NCBI GenBank assembly: GCA_000226015.1
Contig: JH153929.1
Coordinates: 96,111 to 160,110 of the forward strand
Direction of reading: 5' to 3'
Length of the DNA stretch: 64,000 nt
From: Mnemiopsis leidyi
Lineage: Eukaryota > Ctenophora > Tentaculata > Lobata > Bolinopsidae
The notes under the pieces were generated by a model. The model worked only from the letters and a program-made list of their open reading frames with translations, was not told where the DNA came from and did no database searches. Below, piece by piece: positions 1-10,224 of the stretch (positions are counted from its first letter, which is position 1; every line of letters begins with the position of its first letter). Position numbers and translations under genes: made by a program.

Positions 1-180
1 GTCACAACCTTGAATCTGATGCAATTGAAGTTGTACAAATAGATTAAATATTTGATAATATTAATTATGTGTTATCAGGGTCATGAAAGTGGGATGTGTC
101 ATGATCTGAAGCCGAGCTGTTATCTGCAGATGTGACACTGAGAAGTGTAATGTGTGTCCTGACCAATGTAATGTGATCCC

Positions 181-288
181 TGGGCGCAACTGTCGTTTCT
201 AGAATCTAAGCTACCCAATCAGATCACATTAATGATTGGGCAGCTTGTTAAACCGTGGGAGTTGGATTCTTCTGGGCGCAACTGTCGG
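181..288. repeat. Short direct repeat and hairpin downstream of the LINE fragment
   Basis: A 15-16 nt word, tgggcgcaactgtcg, occurs at about 181 and again at about 274. Between the copies, aagctacccaatc (about 207-219) and gattgggcagctt (about 233-245) form a 13-bp stem with one mismatch and a 13-nt loop. This may mark the 3' terminus of the LINE or an older insertion; the function is unknown. Confidence 0.4.
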
Positions 289-323
289 CAGGCCACAGAT
301 GCAGATGTGCGGATAAATTCCTT

Positions 324-1345
324 TCAGATATGTTCAAGAAGCTCTGCTTTAAACACGCCTGGCCTGGTATCCTCTCGGAGACAAAGAGGAAGTTTATTCC
401 AACTAAGATGGGTGCGATAAAAGGAAGATTTTGATATTGCTTTACCAGGTGGAATTGAAGATATGAATGATAAGTGGTCAAGATGTGAGCTTCTCAGACG
501 GCTTAAACTGGAGAAGAAAATGAGGTAATGAGGCAGATTGGAACATGAGTTATTGAGTTGTATTGATGCACCAAGGAATGAAAGAACTTGGGATCTTGAT
601 AGTAAAAACTATACCAAAGGGGTAGAATGTTTAACTATTTACAATCAATGGACATGATAAATTTCCTCTACATTATAGCTTACACCATCATCATTGCGGA
701 TCCGTTTAATAGCCCTTTTATGCAGTCCTTCAAACTTAGCAACGGTGGTGATTGAAGATGGTCGCCAAATGATAGGACAGTGTTCGAATATTGAACGCAT
801 TGGAGTGTTCAAAATATTTAAAAAATGATAATTTCTTTTAAGCACGCCAAATTTTTTGTTTGATTTACCATAAAGGGAATCGACATGACTATTAAAATCA
901 AGATTAGATGTCATGATTATGCCTAAATCTTTTTCGGAATAAGTGTACTCAAAAAGATTCTGTCCCATAGAGTAAATATAACGTGTAAATGGTAAAATGC
1001 CATTAAAAGGAGACCACCTTTTAGGTATAGGAATAACCTTACATTTGTCAGGATGAAAATTCATTTATTAGTTCTAGCCCATGTCGTGAGGTAATTAATG
1101 TCGTGTTGAAGTATATTGTGGTCTTCCTCTTGTGATATCTCTCTCCATATTTTAGTATCATCAGCATATAGAAGGATATAAGTGCCCTGGGAGAGTCCAG
1201 AATGTATGTCATTTATGAAAAGAACAAAGAGTGTAGGTCCAATAATTGACCCTTGAGGGACACCTGCTAACACTGGTAAGGTATCAGAGATAGCACCATT
1301 TACAACAGTGGATTGCTGACGTCCGGAGAAGAAAAAATCCCATTA
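324..1345 (-). pseudogene. Decayed non-LTR retrotransposon (LINE) reverse transcriptase, 3' half
   Basis: Minus-strand translation gives a run of reverse-transcriptase hallmarks in order: FFFSGRQQSTVVNG, then LAGVPQGSIIGPTLFVLFIND with the catalytic block LLYADDTKIW, then a segment starting MNFHPDKCKV with EKDLGI, then a C-terminal block KSSFYRTHLSWNKLPL ending at a stop near 324. These blocks lie in three frames. One shift falls at about 1061-1064, where TNK runs directly into MNFHPDKCK, and others lie near 640 and 500. The 5' side is cut by stops above about 1345. The motif order matches the CR1/Jockey-type LINE group (family knowledge); the exact clade is not resolved. No target-site duplication or poly-A tail was recognised. 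It is a dead fragment, not a functional gene. Confidence 0.88.
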
Positions 1346-1349
1346 TCAG

Positions 1350-2530
1350 ATGTTATTACATATGATTGAAAAGTGTTCGTGATTACTTATCGATTAAAAT
1401 TATTTTTAAAATAGATTTTCACAGTCTTGGTCAAAGCATTGCCATTCAACCGTCAGTTAATTAAATTAGCTGGTGTTATGTTGAATCATAATAAAGTCAG
1501 TTCAAGAATGCATCGACCTAAAATATTCAATGATCCAGATTCCTGTTACAATTAAGCCGCCTAATACTAAATACAGTAATACACGGGTCGTGACTATTCA
1601 TCCAAGAACAACGCAAGAACACAATTGTAAGATATCAATGGCCGTTAGAATATGCAAACATTTTCCTTAGCCACAAAGTAAGATGAAACTTTGGAAAAAT
1701 TCTTGGCTTCAGCATTTTATTCTCTAATCCCTCCTTTATTTATACATGAAGACGCATTGAGCTGTTGTTCTCAACAGCAGTCACGTGATACGAAAAAATC
1801 ACGTGCCACATGCTAGGATACGTCTTTAAGTTTAACACATCGCACAGATAACATCACGTGACGAGCACACTACATTAATCCCACTTGGTTTACACACTGT
1901 CAGGAGGAATTCACACGGCCCGTCTTTCGTTTGGTATAATGGCTAGTGAAATATGGGTGTCGACCGGACGGTCTACTTTCGAACATGCGCTCGACCGCGC
2001 TAATTGTTATGTGCACATGGTCAAAAAGTTTATTTAGACATAAAAATCTGGCTGCCTGGTCGGTGCAGAGGCATTATGTAGATCTGGTAATTTTCTTATT
2101 TTGAATCCGAGGAGACTTTGCAGTTTCAAAGTTGTTATGTTTAATTAATTTGTGTTACGGAGCGTGATGCGTCATTTGTGTGCTTTTATGTTGAGTACAA
2201 TCCTCTTGCTTTGAATCGCAAAGCATTGTTTTGCTTATTAGGCAACATTTGTTTTGAAGTTATGGTTGGTAATTCGGTTTCACACGGTAGCAAGACCGGT
2301 TAACGCCCAAACTCGCTTCGAAAACCAAAAAATACGACCTCATATAAAATTATGCAGCACTTGAAAAGCAATTATTCAGGACCAAACTTATCATCGTGCT
2401 TTGTTGACACCGTCGATTTAAAAACTGGATTGACCGCCGGTTGATATTAAATAAAACTCGTGACAAAGAATTGTTCTTTTGTAGCTACAGTAGTATGTAA
2501 ACTGTTGGGTATGACGTGACTCAAGCTTAT
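1350..2530. other. Intergenic region 5' of the coiled-coil gene
   Basis: No supported gene. A 32-codon ORF starting MASEIWVSTG lies at about 1939-2037 (+) and could be an upstream ORF or chance. Three CACGTG words occur at 1780-1860. A short run of TTTCTATCTATG-type units follows the first coding exon at about 2575-2612. This region probably holds the promoter of the plus-strand gene that starts at 2536, but no core element is convincing. Confidence 0.4.
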
Positions 2531-2535
2531 TTATC

Positions 2536-4827
2536 ATGGGTGTTGGGGCTTCTTGCGACTCAGGTAACTAACAGTTTCTATCTATGTTTCTATCTTTGTT
2601 TCTATCTATGTTTTTACGACTTCTTTATATGTCGAAAGTGCGAAAAACATGAAAAAATGTCGAAAAATGTCTTTATAATTATAAAATTTAACTGATTGTA
2701 CGACCCAGACCCAATTTTAATTTGCTAGACGTTGCCTAGCCCTGCTGCCACGAAGCAGCAGCCTCCGGCGCCGCCCCGCCATTCATTTTTCTTGTCTGAA
2801 TTTATTTCATCAGGGGCGTCAGAGAAAGAGTTTCTTTTGATGCAAGCAAAAGATTTGTCACACGAGCTGAGACACACAAGAACTGTTTGTGACACCCTTA
2901 AAGACGAAGTACTGAAATAATCTACCCTTGCCCTTTCGGACTCTATTTTGTTTCGATGGGGAAAATCGAAAAAAAGCATAAATCGCGCGTTCAAAGTGGT
3001 CCTTAGATTTTCACTCTTGATCCGCTGATTTGTAGCTCCCTATCTGTATTACGTCTCTCTGTGACAAACCTCCCTGTAACACTAGTCTCTGTAACAACCT
3101 TCTCTCTCAACTTCCAGTTATCAGACAACAAAGCGCGATGTGAAAGAGCAGAGAGCGACAAGAAACAGCTCAAATTCGCGGTAAAGCAGCTCAACGCCAA
3201 GATCCACGAGTACGAAATAATGATCACTAGGTTACAACACGCCGTTAAAAACAACGAGGTTTACGATATGTACGACGAGACGTTGTAAGTATGACAACAT
3301 TAGGGAGATTTTTTTAAAAACCTTAGCAAAGCACAAAAATTTTTAAATATCGTTGTTGCATTTTAGGATAACCACTGATTTTCTTTTGGAGCAACAAAAA
3401 TTTTTATCGTCCTTATCATTATTAATTTCAAACTTTAGCTCACAGAGGTCGATAACACCTTGCTCAGCCAGGTAACTTCTAAGTGTGATTGTGTGACACT
3501 TATTTCTGTATCACCGTTACCATTCTCAGTCATTTGGACAAAAATATTGGTTTAACCATAATCAGCATTAAGCACTCTCTTAATTAATTAATTCGCGTCT
3601 TTGATTACACGTGTCGGTTTTTATACTCAAAATGTGACGTGTTGTTTTTCACATGTTTTCCTACAAAATCGCATGACACTGTCTTCTCATCGCAGTTCCA
3701 TGACCTCTACCTTCAAAATGCCTCCCCTTCAGAGACCACGGTACAAATGCATGAGCGAGAGCAGCCTGAGTCTTCAGCACTTCCTCTACTTCGTTTTTAA
3801 AATATTAGTGTGCGCGTGTGACTTTTATTGATCTCGTGTGATTTTGGTGAGAATATCTTTTTTATCCAACCGACCAACTTAATTCTGTTGCACCGAAAGT
3901 TAATGAGAAGCCTCTGTTTACGCACAATCAAATTAGAAGTGACACACTGTAGCTGAGAAAGCACACAGCATATGACTTTAGAACTAGTTCTGGTCTTGTG
4001 GTAACACTACATCCTCTTTTATCCCCAATTCCCAATGTTGGGGGTGCAACAAAACTGATAAAAACTGTAATTTGTAGCAGCGATCGGTTTTTACGTTGGT
4101 GCTTCCAATGTTACCAGTCACATGCCCAACAACCGTCCGTAACCTTGCTGTTATCTGACTGTAACAGTATACCCTTGCTGTTACCTGACTGTAACAGAGT
4201 AACCTTGCTGTTATCTGACTGTAACAGCGTGACAACCACACAGACGGAGTTACACGAGTATAGATAGTGGTGTTGGAGTTCAGGACACAGCAGTGAGTCC
4301 CATGAATGACAAGGAAATACAAACAGTAGATAAAACTAAAGTTACGGCCGTGCAGTGCTCCATGCTCAACGTGTCTCATCTTCAGGAGATTTGTAATGAG
4401 ATAGACGCTCAAATAGTGTCGGTAAGACCATCCATATTTTTAAAATTTTAGTATCTTCCTCCTCTTAGTTCTATCATATAAATTTGTTCTTCTAAATTGT
4501 ACAATAATTTTTACTTGACATTGAGTAAGTCTAAGCATTGAGTAAGTCTAAGGGAAAGTTCCCAGTTCTAAAAAAGGAGTTTACTCGGGTTAAGAATAGT
4601 AGCTTTTAAAACAATCATTTAGAATTTTGCTTTCTTAATCTGAGTATTGTACTTGTTTAAAGATTACATTGCTACAGGTTGACGAGATAATCAGCCAAAA
4701 CAAAACAAGTTTGTCGGTATTGGACAGTTTGTTTGAGAGTGAAGAGGACATAAACGGACACAAGGAGAGTAGCAGCGAGGATGATTTAGATAGTGTGATA
4801 GTGTCCCTCAGTGAGATAGGACAATGA
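2536..4827 (+). CDS. Small coiled-coil protein with a myristoylation-type N-terminus (unrecognised family)
   Basis: I read seven exons: 2536-2563, 2814-2908, 3118-3284, 3439-3471, 3696-about 3792, 4284-4421 and 4678-4827. Junctions have GT/AG borders and agree in phase. The exon 2 donor (GTACTG) and the exon 5 donor are weak; the join between exons 5 and 6 is the least certain. The protein begins MGVGASCDSGASEKEF: Gly2, Ser6 and Cys7 fit the N-myristoylation (plus palmitoylation) pattern. Exons 2-3 encode a charged coiled coil of about 80 residues (ELRHTRTVCDTLKDE, then KKQLKFAVKQLNAKIHEYE). The last exon is acidic and Ser-rich and ends SLSEIGQ. Length is about 235 residues. A polyadenylation signal AATAAA lies at 4906-4911. 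I do not recognise an orthologue; a membrane-tethered scaffold or adaptor is only an inference. The neighbour RABL6 converges on it tail to tail. Confidence 0.6.
4140..4230. repeat. Tandem repeat, about 30 bp x 3, inside an intron
   Basis: Three adjacent copies of a unit containing ccttgctgttatctgactg followed by taacag lie in the intron between exons 5 and 6 of the plus-strand coiled-coil gene. Each copy ends in a sequence resembling a splice acceptor (pyrimidine-rich, then acag). This may complicate exon prediction. Confidence 0.75.
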
Positions 4828-4840
4828 GGGGACTGTTTCT

Positions 4841-4911
4841 TTTATTGTTAACGTTTTATGCTGATCATTTATAATGCTCTGTACCGAGACGTATGAAAAT
4901 ATAATAATAAA
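4841..4911. terminator. Overlapping convergent polyadenylation signals
   Basis: AATAAA on the plus strand at 4906-4911 follows the coiled-coil gene stop at 4827. TTTATT at 4841-4846 is AATAAA on the minus strand and follows the RABL6 reading frame that can stop at 4924. If both are used, the two 3' UTRs overlap by roughly 70-100 bp. Confidence 0.55.
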
Positions 4912-4923
4912 ATGTGTGGACTT

Positions 4924-7900
4924 TCAAACTGGGGCCAAACTTATAGTTAAACTATCAAGAGTTACCTGTAATTCCAAGAAGGGGACGTTAAAAAATCTGT
5001 ATAAATATTTGAGTCCAAATCCGTCCTTCATTGAGGCCTCCATGTAGTACACAGCGGCTGCATCGGACGGTCTGAATGTTAATAAAATGGTTTAAAGTCG
5101 AAGATTTTACAATTTTTTCCCGTATCTTGCCATTTGGGCCCGAAGGGCCCAAATGGCAAGATTGTTTTGATACGTTTTGTGCACGTGCACAAAAAGTACA
5201 AAACAAGGGTTGGCGATCGACAGCGTAATTTTGGAATATTAGCTCGAAAAGTGTCCGTACGTACGTACGTACGTACGTCCGCGCTCCTTTATCAAACTTA
5301 TCATTGTATACAAATACGATTATAGGTTTTAGCTGCCCAAGGCCGCAGATATACATAATCATTATGAAAATTATGTATATTTGCCNNNNNNNNNNACACG
5401 GTACAAATCTATTTAACGACAAATTACATAACGCTATTAGTATAAAGTATAAACACAACGCAGTATGACTATGAATAAATTATAAAGGTAGCGCAGACGA
5501 AATGATTATGACGACGTCATACAGACTCAAGATATTTGAAATAAAACAATGAAAAGAACGTGCGATAGTGTTCAAACTTTGCGCGTGCAGAGTGAAATTT
5601 TAAAATCACGCATTGAACGGCTGCAATAATTCGCGCGTCTGTATCTACACGTGCAGAGCCAGAACTATGAAAATTAACCGAAATTACGTGTGGTTAGTGG
5701 TTGCGTATTATGATTCCTTATTTCGCGAATTTTAATTACAATAAGCGACGGCATGATAATTAATACGGGAAATTCAGCGGTCGCCTGACACAGTGAAAGC
5801 GGCCGCAATTCTTGTTTGGATACTAACACTTGACAATTTCTTTTAGATAATTACAGAACAAATCAACTATTTATTGCTACAAGAGCACGAATTTGTATGA
5901 TTTACCTGTCTAGTTCATTAATGAAAGTCTGAACTTCCTCTGTCAGAACTGATCGCTTTTCTTCCATGTCCCTATGACTGGCCTGAACAGAAAACAAGTT
6001 TAATCTAGACCTATTGCCGCGTGTGCTATCAAGTTTTCCAGGTATCATAAATGTGGTCATTCCGTCGGTGAAAACTTACCATTATTATCACAGGAATATC
6101 AAGGGGTACTTTCTTCAACTCTCTCTGAACGTATTCGTATGTCCTGAAATCATTTTTATTTAAATGATTCTCTTTTCGCAAAGTTTAGTAAATGGTAGAG
6201 TGTAACCCTGAAACACAGGCAGTATCAAAGTTTAAACAGATTGAACTGGTGAAAGCGAAATAATATTATCTGAAATATGACATATGACATAACAATTCTT
6301 GTTTCGGATAGTTAACTAACTCTGATTCTTATAACAAGTTCTAAATCTTCTTATCCTCATCAGTCATTACTCATTATGATTACTCATATCTGCAACAGCT
6401 ATGTCGACAAATCTTGTTATCATTAGGACCGTTTTGAATCGAACAAAACATCCCGTGCAAGCAATGCTCGCACATACGCGCGCTCAACTTTAATCACACA
6501 AATTTGCCTAAAACTAGCAATAAGATTACGAAAATCCGGAATACAAACGCGATCCTGTTTGTTATTCCTGGGCACGTCAGCTGTATTGTACGGACAGCAT
6601 GACTTGCTGTTCGTCCCGGTAATTATTCATCATACGTTAATGTCAGAGTATACAGGCGTGTGTGTGACAACAGCAGTTGATAGAGTCGAACAAAACATCG
6701 ATGTAACACTAACCAATATTTAGTGATGTCTAGTATCATAATTACGCCGGAAGTCCCTTTGTAGACATCAATAAATTCAGCATCTAAAGTTGGTGCCTGA
6801 GAATTGAGTTGTATTCAAATCTTTCAAACTGACAAATAGCGACAGGAGCTATTTAAATGGTGGATTTACTTAATGTTCTTCGTATGACGCCCAAAGCTTC
6901 ATTAAAAAATGAAATGACGGAATGTTCAGCATAAAAGAGTATTTCAATGGTATTACATATTTAAGAAAAAATGTGCTTTTCAAAAACAATTAAATTTACC
7001 AGGTCAGCTTCCTCTGTGTCCATTTTCAAACCATCTCTTTTCTTGACTTTGCCCTTGTCAACTATGTCCCAAATCTCAACTTTGACCACATCGTCGGTGA
7101 CTGTAATTATTTAAGTTTTCAAGGGTCCTAGAAATAGCTGATAACAAACATATGTAAATAATTGTTGGTTCATATAAATGCAGATAATTCCGAATTAAAA
7201 TGAATATAGTTCAAGTAACTAACCCAAAGTAACACGAATAAAGAGAATTCAGGACACGAAATAACACAAAAATAACTGATAGGGCCAAATTAATAATTGA
7301 TTTATTGGTGACTCGATTTTGCTGATTAAAGTTAAAATCACCTTCTAGGACTGTTGAATAATTTGATCATTATACTTTATAATTATCACTGATAATTCAT
7401 CGCATGATTTGTAATTAAGAGTTACATGTGGTAAGTTGAATTGATTGAATATGATTAATAGACAAAATTGACAGTACAGAAATAACTCATACCTAGTCCT
7501 GACTTTTGGTAGCGATTAGTACCTTTAAGTATAATTAAATGAATTGCGGCTCGAATTTAACTTTAACCCATGGATTAAATCAAAAATTGGATTGGCGGAC
7601 ATTTGTCCGAACGGACATTAGTCCGAATGCCTGTTAACAAGCATATTCGGACAAATGTCCGTTCGGACAAATATCCGTTCGGACAAATGTCCGGTCACCA
7701 AAAATTGAATATGAACAAGACTTGCGGCCGCTTTCATTGTGTCAGGCGACCGCTGAATTTCCCGTGTCATGCCATCGCTTATTGTTGCCTGTTGCGTAAA
7801 AATACGCAACAGGCAACTCGCATTTCGCAAACCACTAACCAGACGTCATTTCGGTCAATTTCATTGTTCTGCACGTGTTAAACGCGCGAATTAATGCAGC

Positions 7901-9783
7901 CGTTCGATGCAAGATTTGACGCGCAAAGTTTGAACACAATAGCACGTTTCTTTTATTGTTTGCAGACTCAATATCTTGAGTCTGCATAACGTCGCCATTA
8001 TTGTATTGTATAAGCGACCTTTATTCTACAACGTTCATGTGTTTTTACAAATGGTGTGGATAAGTCGTTAATTAAAATTGTCCGGCTGAACGTTTAAAAT
8101 CGTGTTACATTCATCTTTCAATCTAGGTAATCTGTCATTCAAGACAAATTACTCAATAAAACTTCAGTTTAAAAGAATTTTGATCGTATCTCTTGATTGA
8201 TGGTACACCTTGTTGCGATTGTTGCATGATTAGAACACATAATTGAGGCAATCATGTATACATTGCATAATTCGTCGGCCGGAGGCAGTTAAGTCTGGTA
8301 ACACAGCTATTATTGTATTCGTATACATGATTAAGATTGATAAAGGAGCGTGCGCACGAACGTAACGCACACACGACATAAACCTAGTATACACATTCTC
8401 CAACCACCCCCTCGATCGTTAACCCTTAGTAATGCCTTTTTGCGCCTTTGGCGCAAAAAGGCATTTGACGGGAAAAAATTTGATTTGACAAAATAATTCG
8501 GTAAACCGCGACCGGGCCCGGCATGGTTATCTAATATCTCTACGGTTTCCTCCGATACAAAACAACAAAGACAGAGGTATTCAGGCTAACGGTAGCACAC
8601 GTAATTTGCTAAATTTACCAATACTAAGAAGTTGTATCGCATAGACACTGAACCATCCCATAGATATTGAATTTGAATTTCGGTTCCGTTAGAACGTTGT
8701 TTTAGTTAAAGTAGGAATCCTACCACTAATCAGCAATTTTAAATTTTTCAATTATTTTTGGTTGAAACTATCACTTTCGTTTATAATTGGACATGATTAT
8801 GCGGTTTGAACTGATGTTCCGTCTAGAAAAGTAGAAATTGGTGTGATTTTTCAGCTAGAAACTAATGTTCCTGATAAAAACTGATGTTTTGATAAAGAAA
8901 TGGATGGCGGCAGAAAAATTGCCACAAACTGCAAAATACAGCTGGACGCATTTTCTGAAATCGTCCTACCAGTGTCCAGTAATGGTGTGAAGTAGAGGGA
9001 TTTCTTTGTTATTTCAATAAGTGTGTACCAGTAGAAAAAGTGTACCAGTGGAAAAAACTTGTTTGCTTCTATGGTTAAATTGTTTTGTGACACTGGAAAC
9101 GACCAAATTAACCTACCAACCCACCAACCACAATATTTGGAAGTTTTAAATCAGCTACGTTACTTCTTTACCAACGGCAAAACAGCAGAGATCATGAATA
9201 AAAAGCAGAGATTGAAAAATGACAAATTTTTTGTCCAAATTCAGAACAGAGTTGGTTTACTCTTCGGAGAATTTGTCTTCCATGGGATTTTACTAATATT
9301 TATATTTTCTATTTCGCCATTGTATTCAATTGCACTGAATGTGAACTTTTCAATAAAAATAATTTGCATACCTTTGTAATTCCACTGAATACAAGCAACT
9401 TGAATCTCCTGTGTTGGAATGTACTCGTCCTTAAAGGCTTGTCCTTGAAGGCGGTGAAACAAGCAGGATTTCCCAACATTTCTGTCTCCCTTAATCACAA
9501 CCTTCACTGAAAATGAATTGCAGTGATTGGATTTTAACTTATCTGATTAAAATACTGAATTCAAGTCAAATACACTTGATGAGTAGTTTAATGTATTTAC
9601 AGCTTTACAGATGATATTAATAATCAGTGATCAACAGTTTGAAAAAAGTCATTTCTTACTGTTGTATTGTATGCCTTTAGCGAATCGTTTCTGTAGGTTA
9701 GGACCGAGAGTACTCATGCCATGCGGTACAGCATTTGCAGTACCGGGTACCATGGCGCCGGTGCGCGACTGCTCGGCGCCCAT
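4924..9783 (-). CDS. RABL6: Rab-like GTPase-type protein, RABL6 (RBEL1/Parf) orthologue
   Basis: Exons on the minus strand: 9783-9660, 9506-9372, 7100-7000, 6796-6714, 6143-6080, 5982-5906 and 5071-4966, all with GT-AG borders and matching phases. The product starts [27 protein letters not shown] leads into the P-loop GDRNVGKS (residues 48-55). [10 protein letters not shown]-type switch sequence appears as [19 protein letters not shown], followed by [13 protein letters not shown] and a [18 protein letters not shown] block. These are diagnostic of RABL6, a nuclear/cytoplasmic GTP-binding protein linked to cell-cycle control in mammals. The long low-complexity C-terminal tail of vertebrate RABL6 was not found. 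If the last donor (GTAACT at 4965) is not used, translation runs on for 13 residues to a stop at 4924, giving 243 residues. The N-terminus MGAEQS fits a myristoylation pattern, unlike the human start. A splice-acceptor-like site lies 24 nt before the ATG. Confidence 0.93.
5124..5162. repeat. Perfect hairpin, 18-bp stem and 3-nt loop
   Basis: atcttgccatttgggccc (5124-5141) and its exact complement (5145-5162) flank the loop gaa. It sits at the distal end of the left inverted-repeat arm. The equivalent position of the right arm has another perfect hairpin with a different sequence. Confidence 0.9.
5386..5395. other. Assembly gap (10 Ns)
   Basis: A run of ten Ns within the left repeat arm. The fixed short length suggests a placeholder instead of a measured gap. 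A small inverted repeat (atatacataat and attatgtatat) directly precedes it. Confidence 0.95.
7594..7697. repeat. Cluster of short palindromes, consensus TTCGGACAAATGTCCG
   Basis: Five to six near-identical 14-16 nt palindromic units (cggacatttgtccg, cggacaaatgtccg, cggacaaatatccg and variants) lie in about 100 bp, in RABL6 intron 2 and just inside the right arm of the long inverted repeat. Arrays of this sort are common as subterminal transposase-binding repeats of DNA transposons (family knowledge). The role here is inferred. Confidence 0.8.
7712..8490. repeat. Right arm of a long inverted repeat (RABL6 intron 2)
   Basis: This is the inverted, diverged copy of 5100-5835. It carries two perfect hairpins: 7784-7798 with 7803-7817 (15-bp stem, 4-nt loop) and 8431-8446 with 8450-8465 (16-bp stem, 3-nt loop). 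No transposase reading frame lies between the two arms; that space holds RABL6 exons 3-6. Confidence 0.8.
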
Positions 9784-10224
9784 TGAGGGAGTTGGAAAAG
9801 AGCGAGTCTAACAGTAAACTTTTACATCTTTTGCATTCCTTTGATGGTGATGTGATTTAATTCAGAAAGTGACGTACTTAAGTCTTTTATGGCCAAAAGA
9901 TGTAATGATTCTTCAGATAGCAGAAAACTACCATTTGGTAATATTGCAAATAAGCAAGGGTATCAGACCATCATATCTAACAAGCTTAATAGAACGATCG
10001 ATAGAGCAATGTACGCACATTTAACTCAATGAAAATACACGATATGGAATATCAAAAATGAAATAAATACAAATAGCACATGTGTATAGAAGTTGCATCT
10101 AAAATAGGTAATATAAAAATATATTAAAAATCGTGTATGCCAACCAGTAAACCAATCCTACGTATTTACCAAACAAACACCACCTGGTGACATCAGTTAT
10201 CGCCATGGTGACGTCACTTGGTCC

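Larger units (their letters stand above)
5100..5835. repeat. Left arm of a long inverted repeat (RABL6 intron 6)
   Basis: The reverse complement of this segment aligns over most of its length with 7712-8490. Shared blocks include gcggccgctttca.tgtgtcagg, ccgctgaatttcccgt, gcgcaaagtttgaacac, aatatcttgagtctg, tttgataaaggagcg, and a distal cgggaaaaaatt block. The arm contains the GTAC run at 5258-5279 and the N gap at 5386-5395. It is best read as one copy of a foldback or MITE-like family inserted in an intron. The mate arm lies in intron 2, so four RABL6 exons are enclosed. Confidence 0.8.

Noticed and set aside
5100-8490. One autonomous DNA transposon with long terminal inverted repeats
   Set aside because: The interior holds RABL6 exons 3-6 that splice in phase with outer exons, and no transposase. 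Two separate inverted insertions fit better.
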